64,000 nt of DNA from Actinomycetota bacterium (lineage in GTDB: Bacteria > Actinomycetota > Acidimicrobiia > Acidimicrobiales > Aldehydirespiratoraceae): contig JAPOHW010000004.1 in the NCBI GenBank assembly GCA_029979265.1, forward strand, positions 1 to 64,000, given 5' to 3'. Shown here piece after piece: positions 25,442 to 34,017 of the stretch. How positions within the stretch are numbered: the first letter of the stretch is position 1; every line of letters starts with the position of its first letter. The notes below the pieces were generated by a model. That model saw nothing but the letters and a program-made list of their open reading frames with translations, was not told the DNA's origin and made no database searches. A program made the translations under genes and the position numbers.

Positions 25442-26593
25442 CGACTCGTACCGCGTGCGCACCGCATCCCACGAGAACATCGACTGGACATAGGCGCAGC
25501 CGACGGTCCCGAGGTCGGCGCGGAGTCCGGGGTCGGTGAGCAGGCGCTCGAGCGCAGCCTCGAAGTCGGCAATACCGGTGTACCAGAGTCCTCCTGCACT
25601 GTTCTCGCAGTGTTCTCGCATCGGTTCGCACCAGCCGTTCACCAGCACCGGTGTACCGACGAGCATCGCCTCGGGGACCACCATGGAGAAGCTCTCGTGG
25701 GGGGACGGATTGATCAGCACGTCGGCAGCGGCGAGCAGGCCGTATTTGTGTTCGGCCGGGATCGGGCCAAGCACCTCGACCCCGATGGTTTCGGGCGGTC
25801 GTTCGATGACGGGTCCGGCCAAGAGCAGGCGACCACTCCCCCGGCGTTGCCGAAAGCGCCCGAATCGCTCCACCAGATCGTGAACACCTTTTCCCCGATC
25901 GAGACGACCGAGATACACGGCGAAGGGTTCGTCCCCCAGGGACAGGGCTCGTCGAGCCTCCTCTGCGTCGCACGGTGCATCGACCTCGATGGGGAGACCG
26001 AGCACCACCTGAGGCTTCTCCGTGGTCGCCGGAAACCGCCGGAGCACCAACTGTTGCTCGGCGCGACTGCCGTGCACCAGACCGTCAGCCGTTCCGAAGA
26101 CGCTCTCGAAGACCGGAAGGCCCAGCGGCGGCTCCCGATGCGCAGCGGCGTGGAGACAGATTGGCACCTTGGCCCGCTCGATGCCCCGGACGGTGGGCTG
26201 GTAGAGGTACGGGTACGGCGCAACGACTCCCTCCCGCACCGCCTCGACTGCATCGAGCAAGTCAGGACTGTCAGGACCCTGCCGATCGATCCAGTCGTAG
26301 GCGTCGGCAACGCTGATGTTCGAACGAGCGAAGAGGCGGGCGCTCAGCGCGTCGAGTCCGGTGTCGCGTGGACGCCGGACCCGACACCTCGTGACCTCGA
26401 CCCCTTCCTCCATCGTTGTTCCCGGCTCGTACTGGTTGTCCCACGTCACCATGTCGAGTGCGCACGAGGTGATGACCCGGACCGTCCAACCTTCCTTCGC
26501 CATCCGAACGGCGTACGACCGGGCACCTTGCTCGGCGCCGCCAAGCACGTCGGCGCCGTAACGGGGAGTGACGAACGTGAGCGTTCGGTTCAT
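25421..26593 (-). CDS. Glycosyltransferase family 4 protein
   Basis: This 390-residue enzyme starts RTLTFVTPRYGADVLGGAEQGARSYA, an acceptor-loop pattern of family 4, and contains FAVYLGRLDRGKGVHDLVERF and the donor motif HESFSMVVPEAMLVGTPVLV. It is third in a minus-strand run of a methyltransferase and three transferases; its ATG overlaps the upstream gene's stop (ATGA). Its 3' end overlaps the convergent plus-strand gene by 21 bases. Confidence 0.87.
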   Translation of the reverse strand: MNRTLTFVTPRYGADVLGGAEQGARSYAVRMAKEGWTVRVITSCALDMVTWDNQYEPGTTMEEGVEVTRCRVRRPRDTGLDALSARLFARSNISVADAYDWIDRQGPDSPDLLDAVEAVREGVVAPYPYLYQPTVRGIERAKVPICLHAAAHREPPLGLPVFESVFGTADGLVHGSRAEQQLVLRRFPATTEKPQVVLGLPIEVDAPCDAEEARRALSLGDEPFAVYLGRLDRGKGVHDLVERFGRFRQRRGSGRLLLAGPVIERPPETIGVEVLGPIPAEHKYGLLAAADVLINPSPHESFSMVVPEAMLVGTPVLVNGWCEPMREHCENSAGGLWYTGIADFEAALERLLTDPGLRADLGTVGCAYVQSMFSWDAVRTRYESLLARLA

Positions 26594-27624
26594 TCGGGTA
26601 CCAGCCCGTCATAGGCAGCCCAGGTCGCCGTCCGGCTGTTGACCGGCGAGAAGTCTTCGGCTCGGAGCCGACCGCGCTCGATCAGATCCTGCCGCAGCGC
26701 AGGGTCATCGAGGATCCGGGCGATCGCAGTGGCGACGGTGGAGGGGGACTTGTCGCCGAGCACGATGCCGGCGTGCGCAACGGTCTCGGGGAGGACGGCG
26801 GCGCCGTAGGCGATCACCGGCACACCGGCAGCCATGGCTTCCACCACCGGGACGCAGAACCCCTCATGCTCGCTCAGACACACAAAGACCGACGCCCCGG
26901 CGAGATGGGAGGCCAACGTGGTGTCGTCGACAGCTCCGACGAACTCGACACGCTCCGCCACGCCGAGTCGCGTTGCGTAGGCATCGAGTGCCCTCCGGTA
27001 CGACGCCGATGCCGCCGCGCCGACGATCACGAGGCGAGCGGTCGGGTGGGTCAGGGCGAGGGCCCCCATCGCCGCAACGAGGTCGTGCTGGCACTTGTTG
27101 GCCGTCACCCGTCCGACGAAGAGAACCACGGGATCCCCGCGATTCGTGTCGCCAGCGCCGAGTTCTCGAACATTCCAGAGCACTGGGGCCACACGGACGT
27201 CGGAGAATCCGACATCGATCAGTTCGTTTGCGTTGTACTGCGAGTCGGCGACCGCCCGCCGGGCAAACGGAGCAAGCTGATGAAGCTGCCTTCGACCCCA
27301 GCGCAGGCCTGCCACATGACCGGCATCCCATGCTTCGACGAACTCGGGAGGCGTGATGTTGTGATAGTTCAGCACCACCGGAAGCTGACGCTCGATCACG
27401 GTTGCGGCGAGCTGTGATCCGATCCCGTGCTGGAGCACGACCAGGTCGCCCGGCTTCTTCCATGCGGACAAGACGATCACCTCGTCGGCAAGCGAGCTCG
27501 GCTGCTCGACGACGAAACGAACCGATGCGCCCTGCTCGACGAACACGTCCCGGAGCAGGAGGGTGTGGGCACCGATGGCGTCACCGGACGTCAGCTCGGG
27601 CACGAGGAGGTCGACGACACTCAT
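26590..27624 (-). CDS. Glycosyltransferase family 4 protein, paralogue of its upstream neighbour
   Basis: The 344-residue product has VVLNYHNITPPEFVEAWDAG, VVLFVGRVTANKCQHDLVAAM and the donor site LSEHEGFCVPVVEAMAAGVPV. The same segments occur nearly unchanged in the upstream gene, so the pair arose by tandem duplication and probably adds similar sugars in sequence. It overlaps both neighbours by 4 bases (ATGA). Confidence 0.88.
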   Translation of the reverse strand: MSVVDLLVPELTSGDAIGAHTLLLRDVFVEQGASVRFVVEQPSSLADEVIVLSAWKKPGDLVVLQHGIGSQLAATVIERQLPVVLNYHNITPPEFVEAWDAGHVAGLRWGRRQLHQLAPFARRAVADSQYNANELIDVGFSDVRVAPVLWNVRELGAGDTNRGDPVVLFVGRVTANKCQHDLVAAMGALALTHPTARLVIVGAAASASYRRALDAYATRLGVAERVEFVGAVDDTTLASHLAGASVFVCLSEHEGFCVPVVEAMAAGVPVIAYGAAVLPETVAHAGIVLGDKSPSTVATAIARILDDPALRQDLIERGRLRAEDFSPVNSRTATWAAYDGLVPE

Positions 27625-28676
27625 ACACAGTCCTCAACGACTCTGCGCAATGCCTCGCGCATGACCGAGCGATTGCGTTCGGGCGAGAACGTCGCGGCCC
27701 GGCGCCGACCGTTCTCCACGAGCTGCGCCCGAAGCTCACGATCCGTGAGCACGCGTTGAAGGGCAACCGCCACGTTGGTTGGCGACTTGTTGTCGAGCAG
27801 GACCCCAGCAGTACCGATCGTCTCCGGAAGGACCGCCGCTGCGAAGGCCACCACCGGCGTTCCGGTTGCCATCGCCTCGATCACGGGCACACAGAACCCC
27901 TCGTGCTCGCTGAGGCACACGAACACGTCGGCATGCGCATACGCATCGGCCAACTGCACGTCACTCACCGACCCGGCGAACGCCACACCGCCCGGACACA
28001 CCCGTTGGGCATAGTCGCGAAGCGCCGTCTCGTAACGATGGGACGACGTCGCACCCACCAACTCGAGGCGCGCTTCGGGCATCCATCGCCTCAGCGCCGC
28101 CGTTGCGGCAATCAGGTCCTCCTGGCATTTGTTGGGAGACAGTCGACCGACGAAGAGCAGCGTGGGCGGCTCACCCACGTCGATCGTGCCGGAACGGCGC
28201 AGCCGAGGTGGATCGAAGAGCACTGGCGCCACGACGACGTCGTCGAGACCCGCAGCTTCGAGTTCGGTGGCGTTGAAGCGGCTGTCGGCAAGTCCGTGCG
28301 ACGCCTTGCGGGCGAGCCGTCCCAGCTGACGACGTCCGAAATCGAGTTCGGCCCCGATGTGTGGTTCCCATGGATCGAACATCTCTGCCGGCGTGAGATT
28401 GTGATAGTTCACGATCAGCGGCTCGGTACGCGTGAGCACGTAATCTGCGACCGGTGATCCGGTCGAGGCTTGATAGAGCACGACGTCGGCCTCCAGATCA
28501 GCGTGAAGGCGATAGTCACGCACCCGATCGCGAAGATCAGGATGGACGTGCTGGGCGAAGATCTCGCTCTCGTACCCCAAGTCGCGAAGCAGCGTGTCGA
28601 CCTCGAATGTGTGGTGGCTCACTGCATCTCGAGGACCGATCGCAGCGGTGAACTGGTGAACCCGGACGGCGTTCAC
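27621..28676 (-). CDS. Glycosyltransferase family 4 protein, paralogue of its downstream neighbour
   Basis: From GTG 28676 the product is 351 residues: VRVHQFTAAIGPRDAVSHHT, then IVNYHNLTPAEMFDPWEPH, LLFVGRLSPNKCQEDLIAAT and LSEHEGFCVPVIEAMATGTPV. The GTG is preferred because upstream extension enters the methyltransferase gene, although no clear ribosome binding site decides it; TTG codons upstream are alternatives. The N-terminal A-I-G-x-R-D-A-V-S-x-H motif resembles transferases that use GDP-mannose-like donors, which is only suggestive. Confidence 0.85.
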   Translation of the reverse strand: MNAVRVHQFTAAIGPRDAVSHHTFEVDTLLRDLGYESEIFAQHVHPDLRDRVRDYRLHADLEADVVLYQASTGSPVADYVLTRTEPLIVNYHNLTPAEMFDPWEPHIGAELDFGRRQLGRLARKASHGLADSRFNATELEAAGLDDVVVAPVLFDPPRLRRSGTIDVGEPPTLLFVGRLSPNKCQEDLIAATAALRRWMPEARLELVGATSSHRYETALRDYAQRVCPGGVAFAGSVSDVQLADAYAHADVFVCLSEHEGFCVPVIEAMATGTPVVAFAAAVLPETIGTAGVLLDNKSPTNVAVALQRVLTDRELRAQLVENGRRRAATFSPERNRSVMREALRRVVEDCV

Positions 28677-28689
28677 CGAGTCCGCCCGG

Positions 28690-29631
28690 TCATACGAGTC
28701 GGGCAACGACAAGGGTACGGAGTCGCAGGTCGGTCGTTTCGACCAAGTCGACGGTGGCACCAGCCCGCTCGAACAGGTAGCTCCAGGTTGCCGGTGAAAG
28801 TCCTCGTCCTGCCCGCAGTTCGCGCTCGACGACGCCCCGATCGCCGGGATCGCTTGCAAGGATCACCACCGTGCCGTTCCCAACCGCCGCGATCGACTGC
28901 TCGACGATCCGTTGAGCGGCCGTTGGGCCCAGATCTTCGACGAAACCGGCGGCAACAACCGCACCGAACTCTCCCGGCCGGGCCTCGGCGAGATGTGCCG
29001 CTGGCTCGGCAGCGCGAAGATCGAGACCGTCGCGAACCCCCGGAAGTATGTTCAGCGCATCGCGATCGACACCGTGGACAGTGATCCCCGCTTCGTGCAA
29101 CGGGCGCACGAGCACACCGCTCCCGCAGCCGAGCACCATGGTGCGACCGACCTGAGACCCCAGCACGGATGCCACGACGTCAGCCACAGCATCGGTCGGT
29201 TCGGGAACCGATTCCGCAAGCCCATCGCCGTCGCCCACCCCTGCCGCCGCCTCGAGGGCATTGATGCGCTCATCGAAACGACGCAGCAACCGGGTGAGGA
29301 TGTTGTTGAGCGCATTGACCTGATCGGCGACATACCGGAGGTACCAATAGGCACCTTTGCGAATCACTCCCTTCATCTGGCGGATACCGGGTCTGGATCC
29401 GAGGGGAACGTCGACATCGATCATGGCGAGACGATCGGCCCGATCGAGCAACAGTTCTCCTTGGGAGCCGGCCGCGCCGGGTGGGGCGACCTCGATCCAC
29501 ATGCGCTCGATCTCGCGCTCGCGGCGTTCCAGTTCCGGATCACGACGACGCCGGGCCTCGGCCTCAGCTTCGATCTCGGCGCGGACCCGGTTGATGTAGG
29601 CCTGCGAGTCGGCGGCGTTCGCGTGCGTCAC
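28690..29631 (-). CDS. SAM-dependent methyltransferase-like protein with N-terminal coiled coil
   Basis: From GTG 29631 the product is 313 residues. The N-terminal part has a long charged helix (AEIEAEAEARRRRDPELERRER interrupted only briefly), then a middle region with LLRRFDERINALEAAAG, and a C-terminal Rossmann-like methyltransferase domain: TMVLGCGSGVLVRPLHEAG (SAM loop), HGVDRDALN and VILASDPGDRG. Such fusions occur in glycan loci, where they may cap chains or methylate sugars; that role is inference. A TAGCGT element 8 bases before GTG 29631 gives it its own promoter and rules out the longer frame. Confidence 0.72.
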   Translation of the reverse strand: MTHANAADSQAYINRVRAEIEAEAEARRRRDPELERREREIERMWIEVAPPGAAGSQGELLLDRADRLAMIDVDVPLGSRPGIRQMKGVIRKGAYWYLRYVADQVNALNNILTRLLRRFDERINALEAAAGVGDGDGLAESVPEPTDAVADVVASVLGSQVGRTMVLGCGSGVLVRPLHEAGITVHGVDRDALNILPGVRDGLDLRAAEPAAHLAEARPGEFGAVVAAGFVEDLGPTAAQRIVEQSIAAVGNGTVVILASDPGDRGVVERELRAGRGLSPATWSYLFERAGATVDLVETTDLRLRTLVVARLV

Positions 29632-29639
29632 GGCCTGGC

Positions 29640-29645
29640 ACGCTA
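29640..29645 (-). promoter_or_regulatory. Putative leaderless -10 element of the methyltransferase-glycosyltransferase operon
   Basis: Minus-strand TAGCGT ends 8 bases before GTG 29631, just after the stop of the YfhO-like gene. Confidence 0.45.
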
Positions 29646-29665
29646 CCAGGCAGATCCGTTCGGCC

Positions 29666-32302
29666 TCAGCAGCCCTCGAGGCGCTCCGATCGACGAGCGA
29701 AGGCGAGCACAACGGCGATGCCCGAGAGCGCCACGAGCGACGACCACCAGAGGTGTGGTGGTCGATATCGCAGTTCGACGACGTGGGCTCCTTCACTCAC
29801 CCGGACGCCGGCAAAGGCGACATCGGCCGTCACCAACTCGGCCGAGCGTCCGTCGACAGAGACCCGCCATCCCGGAGCAGCTGGCACATCGAAAACGACG
29901 ATGCCAGCCCCGGTTGCGACGACCTCGGCGCTGACTCGGTCATTGAACCGCTGGGCCCGGATCTGCGCTGATGCACCGCGATCGATCGTGCCCGCTGCTG
30001 CATGCAGAACTGTCATCGCCGTCGACCCGTCCCATGCGTCGACCAACGTTGCGGCCCTGACCACGTCGGACTCGACGACGACGTCGTTCGCAAAGCGAGC
30101 GATCGGTGTCGGGCGGTGCAAGACCACGACCGGGTCGACGGCGATGAGCGCAAAGATGTCGTCGCCGGTGACGACACCGGGTTGCATGGTGACGTCCTCC
30201 TGCAGTCCGATCCATGCCACCGATGGCTCACCGTCGACGCGAACGACGACGTCGGCGATACCAGCCGGCAGGTCTTCGCCTGCGATCGGCACGACGATCC
30301 GGGTCGCATCCGAGGGTGCAACAGCCAGGCGATTTCGACGCACCTCGTTACCGGCAATGACCTCGGCTTCGACCACGACAGGTGCAGTGGCAACGAAGTC
30401 CAACACGAGAGCCCGGAGTCCTGCCGCTGGGATCTCCACCTGCCCGCTGACCGGTTGGAGCACGGCGTCGACACGGCGGCGCGGTGGCGGTGGGTCCAGT
30501 ACCTCACCCGGGGGTGTGGATGTTGGGCCGCCAACGAACACGTCGACCCCCATCGCCGTCCACACGCCGCTGTGCACCGACGCAATGTTCGACGGCCTGG
30601 GAGCGTCGGCAGCCCCACCGACCCCGAGCCGCAGACTGTCGTTGTCGGCGGCCTCGAACAACGCCAGCAGACCCGGGGAACGTGCGGCGTTGGTCCGAAC
30701 GTCATCGACACCGAGAGCCGGCGAAACCGCTGGCACCATGACTTCGCCGAACCCGACGATGCGCCCCTCGGGCCCGGCAAGCTCGATGACGAGCTCGTGG
30801 ACAGCCGTCACAGCAAGACGCTGGTCCTTCTCGGCCGCAGTGGGGATTGCCATGCCGAACGACAGCAGTTCGAACACGGCGAGACCACAGGCGGCACTCC
30901 CCACGAACCTGCCGTCGACCACTCCCCGCCGCCAGGCAATCACGATGCCGATCCCGACCAAGAGGGCGACCATGGATGCCATCGACTCGGCGATGGTGAG
31001 ACGACGGGCATTTGCTCCGCCGACCACCTCGTTCCAGCGCCACCCCGCAACGAGAACGATTCCGACGACAACAGCCCCGACCAGCCGCGCCCGCTGCAAC
31101 GCCACATCGAACTGCCGCTGTGGTCGATGACCATCGACCATCAACGCAAGTCCATCGGCAGCTGCAAGGGCCAGTGGAAGGGTGACGAGCACACGGGCAT
31201 GGGTGGCCACGGCTGCATCACCGACGACACCGTCGAGCACAGCCTCGAATGGGCCCCCGATCCACACCACAGCAACGCCGACTGCGACGAGGATCGGAAT
31301 GTCGACGGCGCGGATGGGGCCACGCCGCCGTCCTTGGCGAGACACACCGAGGACGGCGAGGCCGACGACGACCATGCCGACGAACGCGACCGACGTCTGC
31401 TGTGTGCCACCGGTGAGCCAGGGGATCGCCTGCGCCCCGTTGCCGAACACGGAGCCCAACGGGATGGTGAGCATCGTCGCCCAATCGGCCGAACTGTCGG
31501 CGCTCGACCGACTCGCCTCGTCGACCCACTGCGAGTGGGCGAATGATGCCGTCAGGTGCGGTGCCGCCAGCGCAACACCGGTGGTCACCCCCAACGCCAG
31601 CGAACCCGACCGCAGTGTGGCAGAACGGTCTGCGGCAACAACCACTGTCGCGCCGACCAGCGCCAACACCGCCAGGGAAACCACACCACACCACAGCAGG
31701 GCTGCCGTCACCACTCCCAGCGCTGCAGCCGATCGATCGAGGCGCTGGGCGCGGGCAGCGGCGATCGCTGTCGACCAGAGCCATGGGACCAACGCAAGCG
31801 CCGTTGCGTGGGGCCAGCCGAACCAGACGAACAGCAAACCCGAGCAGCCGAACACGAGACCGGCAAAAAGCGCCGGGACATCAGACGCCCCTCGACGGCG
31901 AGCGAGGTTGCGAGCACCTGCGATCGCCACCGCCATTGCCACTGCGGCAATGAGACCGGGCGCGAACCAACCGGGGACGACGATGTAGAGAAGATGGGTG
32001 AACGGAACTCCGGAGCGAAAGACGGGGACGCCTCCTGCGACGTCGTGGTCCCAGAAACCGACGTCTCCGCTTCGCCACGCCGCAGCCCGGTCGACCCACG
32101 CTGCGTGAATCGCTGCAGCATCCGGTGGGGCGGCTTCGCTCGACACGGTGTCCACCGAGGCAGAGGCGAAGGGTTCGACGCTCCAGACCTGATCGACGGG
32201 AGCCAACGTCGCTCCGGCGAACAGCGGGCGCCAGAACGCGAACGTCACGACGGCGACGATGACGAGCAACGCAAGCCGGCGAGGCGGAAGACCGCGCGAC
32301 AT
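29666..32302 (-). CDS. Large polytopic membrane protein, YfhO-like (GT-C type)
   Basis: The 878-residue protein starts with a helix (LALLVIVAVVTFAFWRPLFAG) and has about a dozen hydrophobic segments up to residue 490, followed by a roughly 360-residue soluble, beta-rich exterior domain and one last helix near the C-terminus. The N-terminal loop AAWRSGDVGFWDHDVAGGVPVF matches the pattern of YfhO/GT-C proteins, thought to use polyprenyl-phosphate sugars to decorate wall polymers outside the membrane. It would pair naturally with the polyprenyl-phosphate sugar transferases here. ATG 32302 sits 6 bases after a TAGCGT element in a shared divergent promoter. Confidence 0.78.
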   Translation of the reverse strand: MSRGLPPRRLALLVIVAVVTFAFWRPLFAGATLAPVDQVWSVEPFASASVDTVSSEAAPPDAAAIHAAWVDRAAAWRSGDVGFWDHDVAGGVPVFRSGVPFTHLLYIVVPGWFAPGLIAAVAMAVAIAGARNLARRRGASDVPALFAGLVFGCSGLLFVWFGWPHATALALVPWLWSTAIAAARAQRLDRSAAALGVVTAALLWCGVVSLAVLALVGATVVVAADRSATLRSGSLALGVTTGVALAAPHLTASFAHSQWVDEASRSSADSSADWATMLTIPLGSVFGNGAQAIPWLTGGTQQTSVAFVGMVVVGLAVLGVSRQGRRRGPIRAVDIPILVAVGVAVVWIGGPFEAVLDGVVGDAAVATHARVLVTLPLALAAADGLALMVDGHRPQRQFDVALQRARLVGAVVVGIVLVAGWRWNEVVGGANARRLTIAESMASMVALLVGIGIVIAWRRGVVDGRFVGSAACGLAVFELLSFGMAIPTAAEKDQRLAVTAVHELVIELAGPEGRIVGFGEVMVPAVSPALGVDDVRTNAARSPGLLALFEAADNDSLRLGVGGAADAPRPSNIASVHSGVWTAMGVDVFVGGPTSTPPGEVLDPPPPRRRVDAVLQPVSGQVEIPAAGLRALVLDFVATAPVVVEAEVIAGNEVRRNRLAVAPSDATRIVVPIAGEDLPAGIADVVVRVDGEPSVAWIGLQEDVTMQPGVVTGDDIFALIAVDPVVVLHRPTPIARFANDVVVESDVVRAATLVDAWDGSTAMTVLHAAAGTIDRGASAQIRAQRFNDRVSAEVVATGAGIVVFDVPAAPGWRVSVDGRSAELVTADVAFAGVRVSEGAHVVELRYRPPHLWWSSLVALSGIAVVLAFARRSERLEGC

Positions 32303-32308
32303 GTCGGG

Positions 32309-32318
32309 ACGCTACCGT
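32309..32318. promoter_or_regulatory. Bidirectional promoter: two -10 elements sharing one TA step
   Basis: ACGCTACCGT reads TACCGT on the plus strand (32313-32318) and TAGCGT on the minus strand (32314-32309). The TA at 32313-32314 is common to both. The minus-strand element ends 6 bases before ATG 32302, the plus-strand one 12 bases before ATG 32331. Confidence 0.45.
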
Positions 32319-32330
32319 CATGGCACCCTC

Positions 32331-33788
32331 ATGGCCGTGCTTCTCATCGTCTCCGAGCTCGGGGTTCCTCCTCCGGACAGCAATTTGGCGCGCTCGGTAC
32401 GCGAGACCGACACGGCTGGTCACACAACATTCGCCGACGACTCGAAGGTGACGGCGACGCTCATGACGGACTCCACGTCGACGATCGCTGCTGGAGCGAT
32501 CGAACGACTCGTCGAGCACCTGACGACGTTCACCGAACTCGAGGCCCTCTACGGCGACTCGAGCGTTGGGCACGACGGGGGCACGACTCGGTTGCGACCG
32601 GCGTGGTCGCCCCTCCGCCTGCTGACGATGCCGACCGATCTGGACCACCTCGTCGTGCGGGGTCGCCACTCCAGCGGCACACTGGCGGATCGAATCGGCG
32701 CGCTCATGTCGATCGAAGACAATCGCATCGGCCATGTTCCCGACGTCTTGCTTCAGATTGCCGCACCGCCTCACCTCGACGCCGCAGCACGCTCGGCGCT
32801 GGACCGAGCAGCCGACACCCGATCGGTCAGGCTTGCGGCGATCCGGGGCGAGCGTTTCGGAGTCGTACCCGCCCACCCCGATGCGCTTTCCGTCATCATC
32901 CCAACCGCAGGAACCGCCGGAGCGGACGGTCGCCCGCTGATCCACAACGCGATCGAAGCATGCCTTGCCTCGGAGGTCGAGACGCTCGAGGTGCTGCTGG
33001 TCGTCGGTGACGAGTGCCGCATCGACCCGACGCAGATCAGCGCTGACCCACGGGTCCGGGTGGTGCGACGGCCTCCAGGGGAGTGGAACTTCTCCGCCGC
33101 AGTCAATCTCGGACTCCTCGATGCGAGTCATCCATTGGTCCTCATCCTCAACGACGACGTCGAACTCCTCGAACGCAACTGGATCGCCCGAATGGCATCG
33201 CACCTCGGCGACCCCTCGGTCGGCGCAGTCGGCGCGCTGCTGCTGTACCCCGATCTCACCTGCCAGCACGTCGGGATGGTCACCGACGACGCCTTTCCGC
33301 TGCACACACATGTCGGCCGCACCATCGACCAGCTCGAAGCGTTGGACGCCGACCTGGCCCATGATCGAATTGCCGTCACTGCAGCCTGCCTGTTGGCTCG
33401 GCGTACCGACCTGCTGGCCGTTGGCGGCTTCTGCGAAGAGCTGCCCTTCGGCTTCAACGATGTCGACCTGTGCTTGAAACTTCGACGGGCTGGGCTACGG
33501 GTGGTGGTCGAACCGGGTGCCCGCCTGATCCATCACGAGAGTGCCAGCCGTCCACCGGTCACCCACGCATGGGAGTGGGACTCGTTCATCGGTCGATGGG
33601 GCGATGTCGTCGACCCCTTCTACCACCCCGGGTACCACCGACCCGACGACCCCCACGACCGTCGGCGCAACGCCGATCACCTGCCACCGATCCGGCAGTA
33701 CCGGGGTCTCCCTCGCACAGCTGTCATTCGCTCGCGCGTTCACCGAGCCCGGCTCGAAGCCACCGAACCGGCCGACACTGCCAGCTAG
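32331..33788 (+). CDS. Family 2 glycosyltransferase (rhamnosyltransferase-like), two-domain
   Basis: The 485-residue protein has an N-terminal region of about 180 residues without clear similarity, then a GT-A domain: ALSVIIPTAGTAGAD, NFSAAVNLGLL, LILNDDVELLERNWI (metal site) and GGFCEELPFGFNDVDLCLKLRRAGLR, the pattern of WcaE/RfbF-like rhamnosyl- and galactofuranosyltransferases. dTDP-rhamnose genes lie further along the window. ATG 32331 is chosen over upstream codons that overlap the divergent gene. Confidence 0.85.
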   Translation: MAVLLIVSELGVPPPDSNLARSVRETDTAGHTTFADDSKVTATLMTDSTSTIAAGAIERLVEHLTTFTELEALYGDSSVGHDGGTTRLRPAWSPLRLLTMPTDLDHLVVRGRHSSGTLADRIGALMSIEDNRIGHVPDVLLQIAAPPHLDAAARSALDRAADTRSVRLAAIRGERFGVVPAHPDALSVIIPTAGTAGADGRPLIHNAIEACLASEVETLEVLLVVGDECRIDPTQISADPRVRVVRRPPGEWNFSAAVNLGLLDASHPLVLILNDDVELLERNWIARMASHLGDPSVGAVGALLLYPDLTCQHVGMVTDDAFPLHTHVGRTIDQLEALDADLAHDRIAVTAACLLARRTDLLAVGGFCEELPFGFNDVDLCLKLRRAGLRVVVEPGARLIHHESASRPPVTHAWEWDSFIGRWGDVVDPFYHPGYHRPDDPHDRRRNADHLPPIRQYRGLPRTAVIRSRVHRARLEATEPADTAS

Positions 33789-33791
33789 GGT
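33786..33791 (+). promoter_or_regulatory. Putative leaderless -10 element overlapping a stop codon
   Basis: TAGGGT begins with the TAG stop of the previous gene and ends 7 bases before GTG 33799. Confidence 0.4.
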
Positions 33792-33798
33792 CCCGACG

Positions 33799-34017
33799 GT
33801 GAGTGACGACCCCATCGACTCCGACGACCCGATCGCCCTGCGTGCCGAGATCCTCGCGCTCCGGGATCGACTCGCGGCTGCCGACGGCGGCAAGGAGGTG
33901 CTCGAGGATCTGGTCGCCGAACTCGAACACCATGTTGCGGAACTCGGCGCGGAACTGGCCCGCAACCCGATCGTGAGGATCGGGCGTGCGCTGACACGCC
34001 GACTGGGACGCCGATGA
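33799..34017 (+). CDS. Small coiled-coil protein between glycosyltransferases
   Basis: The 72-residue product starts acidic (SDDPIDSDDP), continues as one long amphipathic helix with leucine heptads (LRAEILALRDRLAAADGG, then LEDLVAELEHHVAELGAELA) and ends basic (RIGRALTRRLGRR). It overlaps the next glycosyltransferase by 4 bases (ATGA). I recognise no named family. Size, dimer-type helix and coupling suggest it scaffolds or recruits that transferase to the membrane through its basic end. Confidence 0.65.
   Translation: MSDDPIDSDDPIALRAEILALRDRLAAADGGKEVLEDLVAELEHHVAELGAELARNPIVRIGRALTRRLGRR

Noticed and set aside
30002-33010. Long plus-strand frames (30002-31546, 31556-33010, 29718-31130) opposite the YfhO-like gene
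   Set aside because: Shadow frames of a membrane protein gene; composition is Arg/His/Asp-rich without domains.
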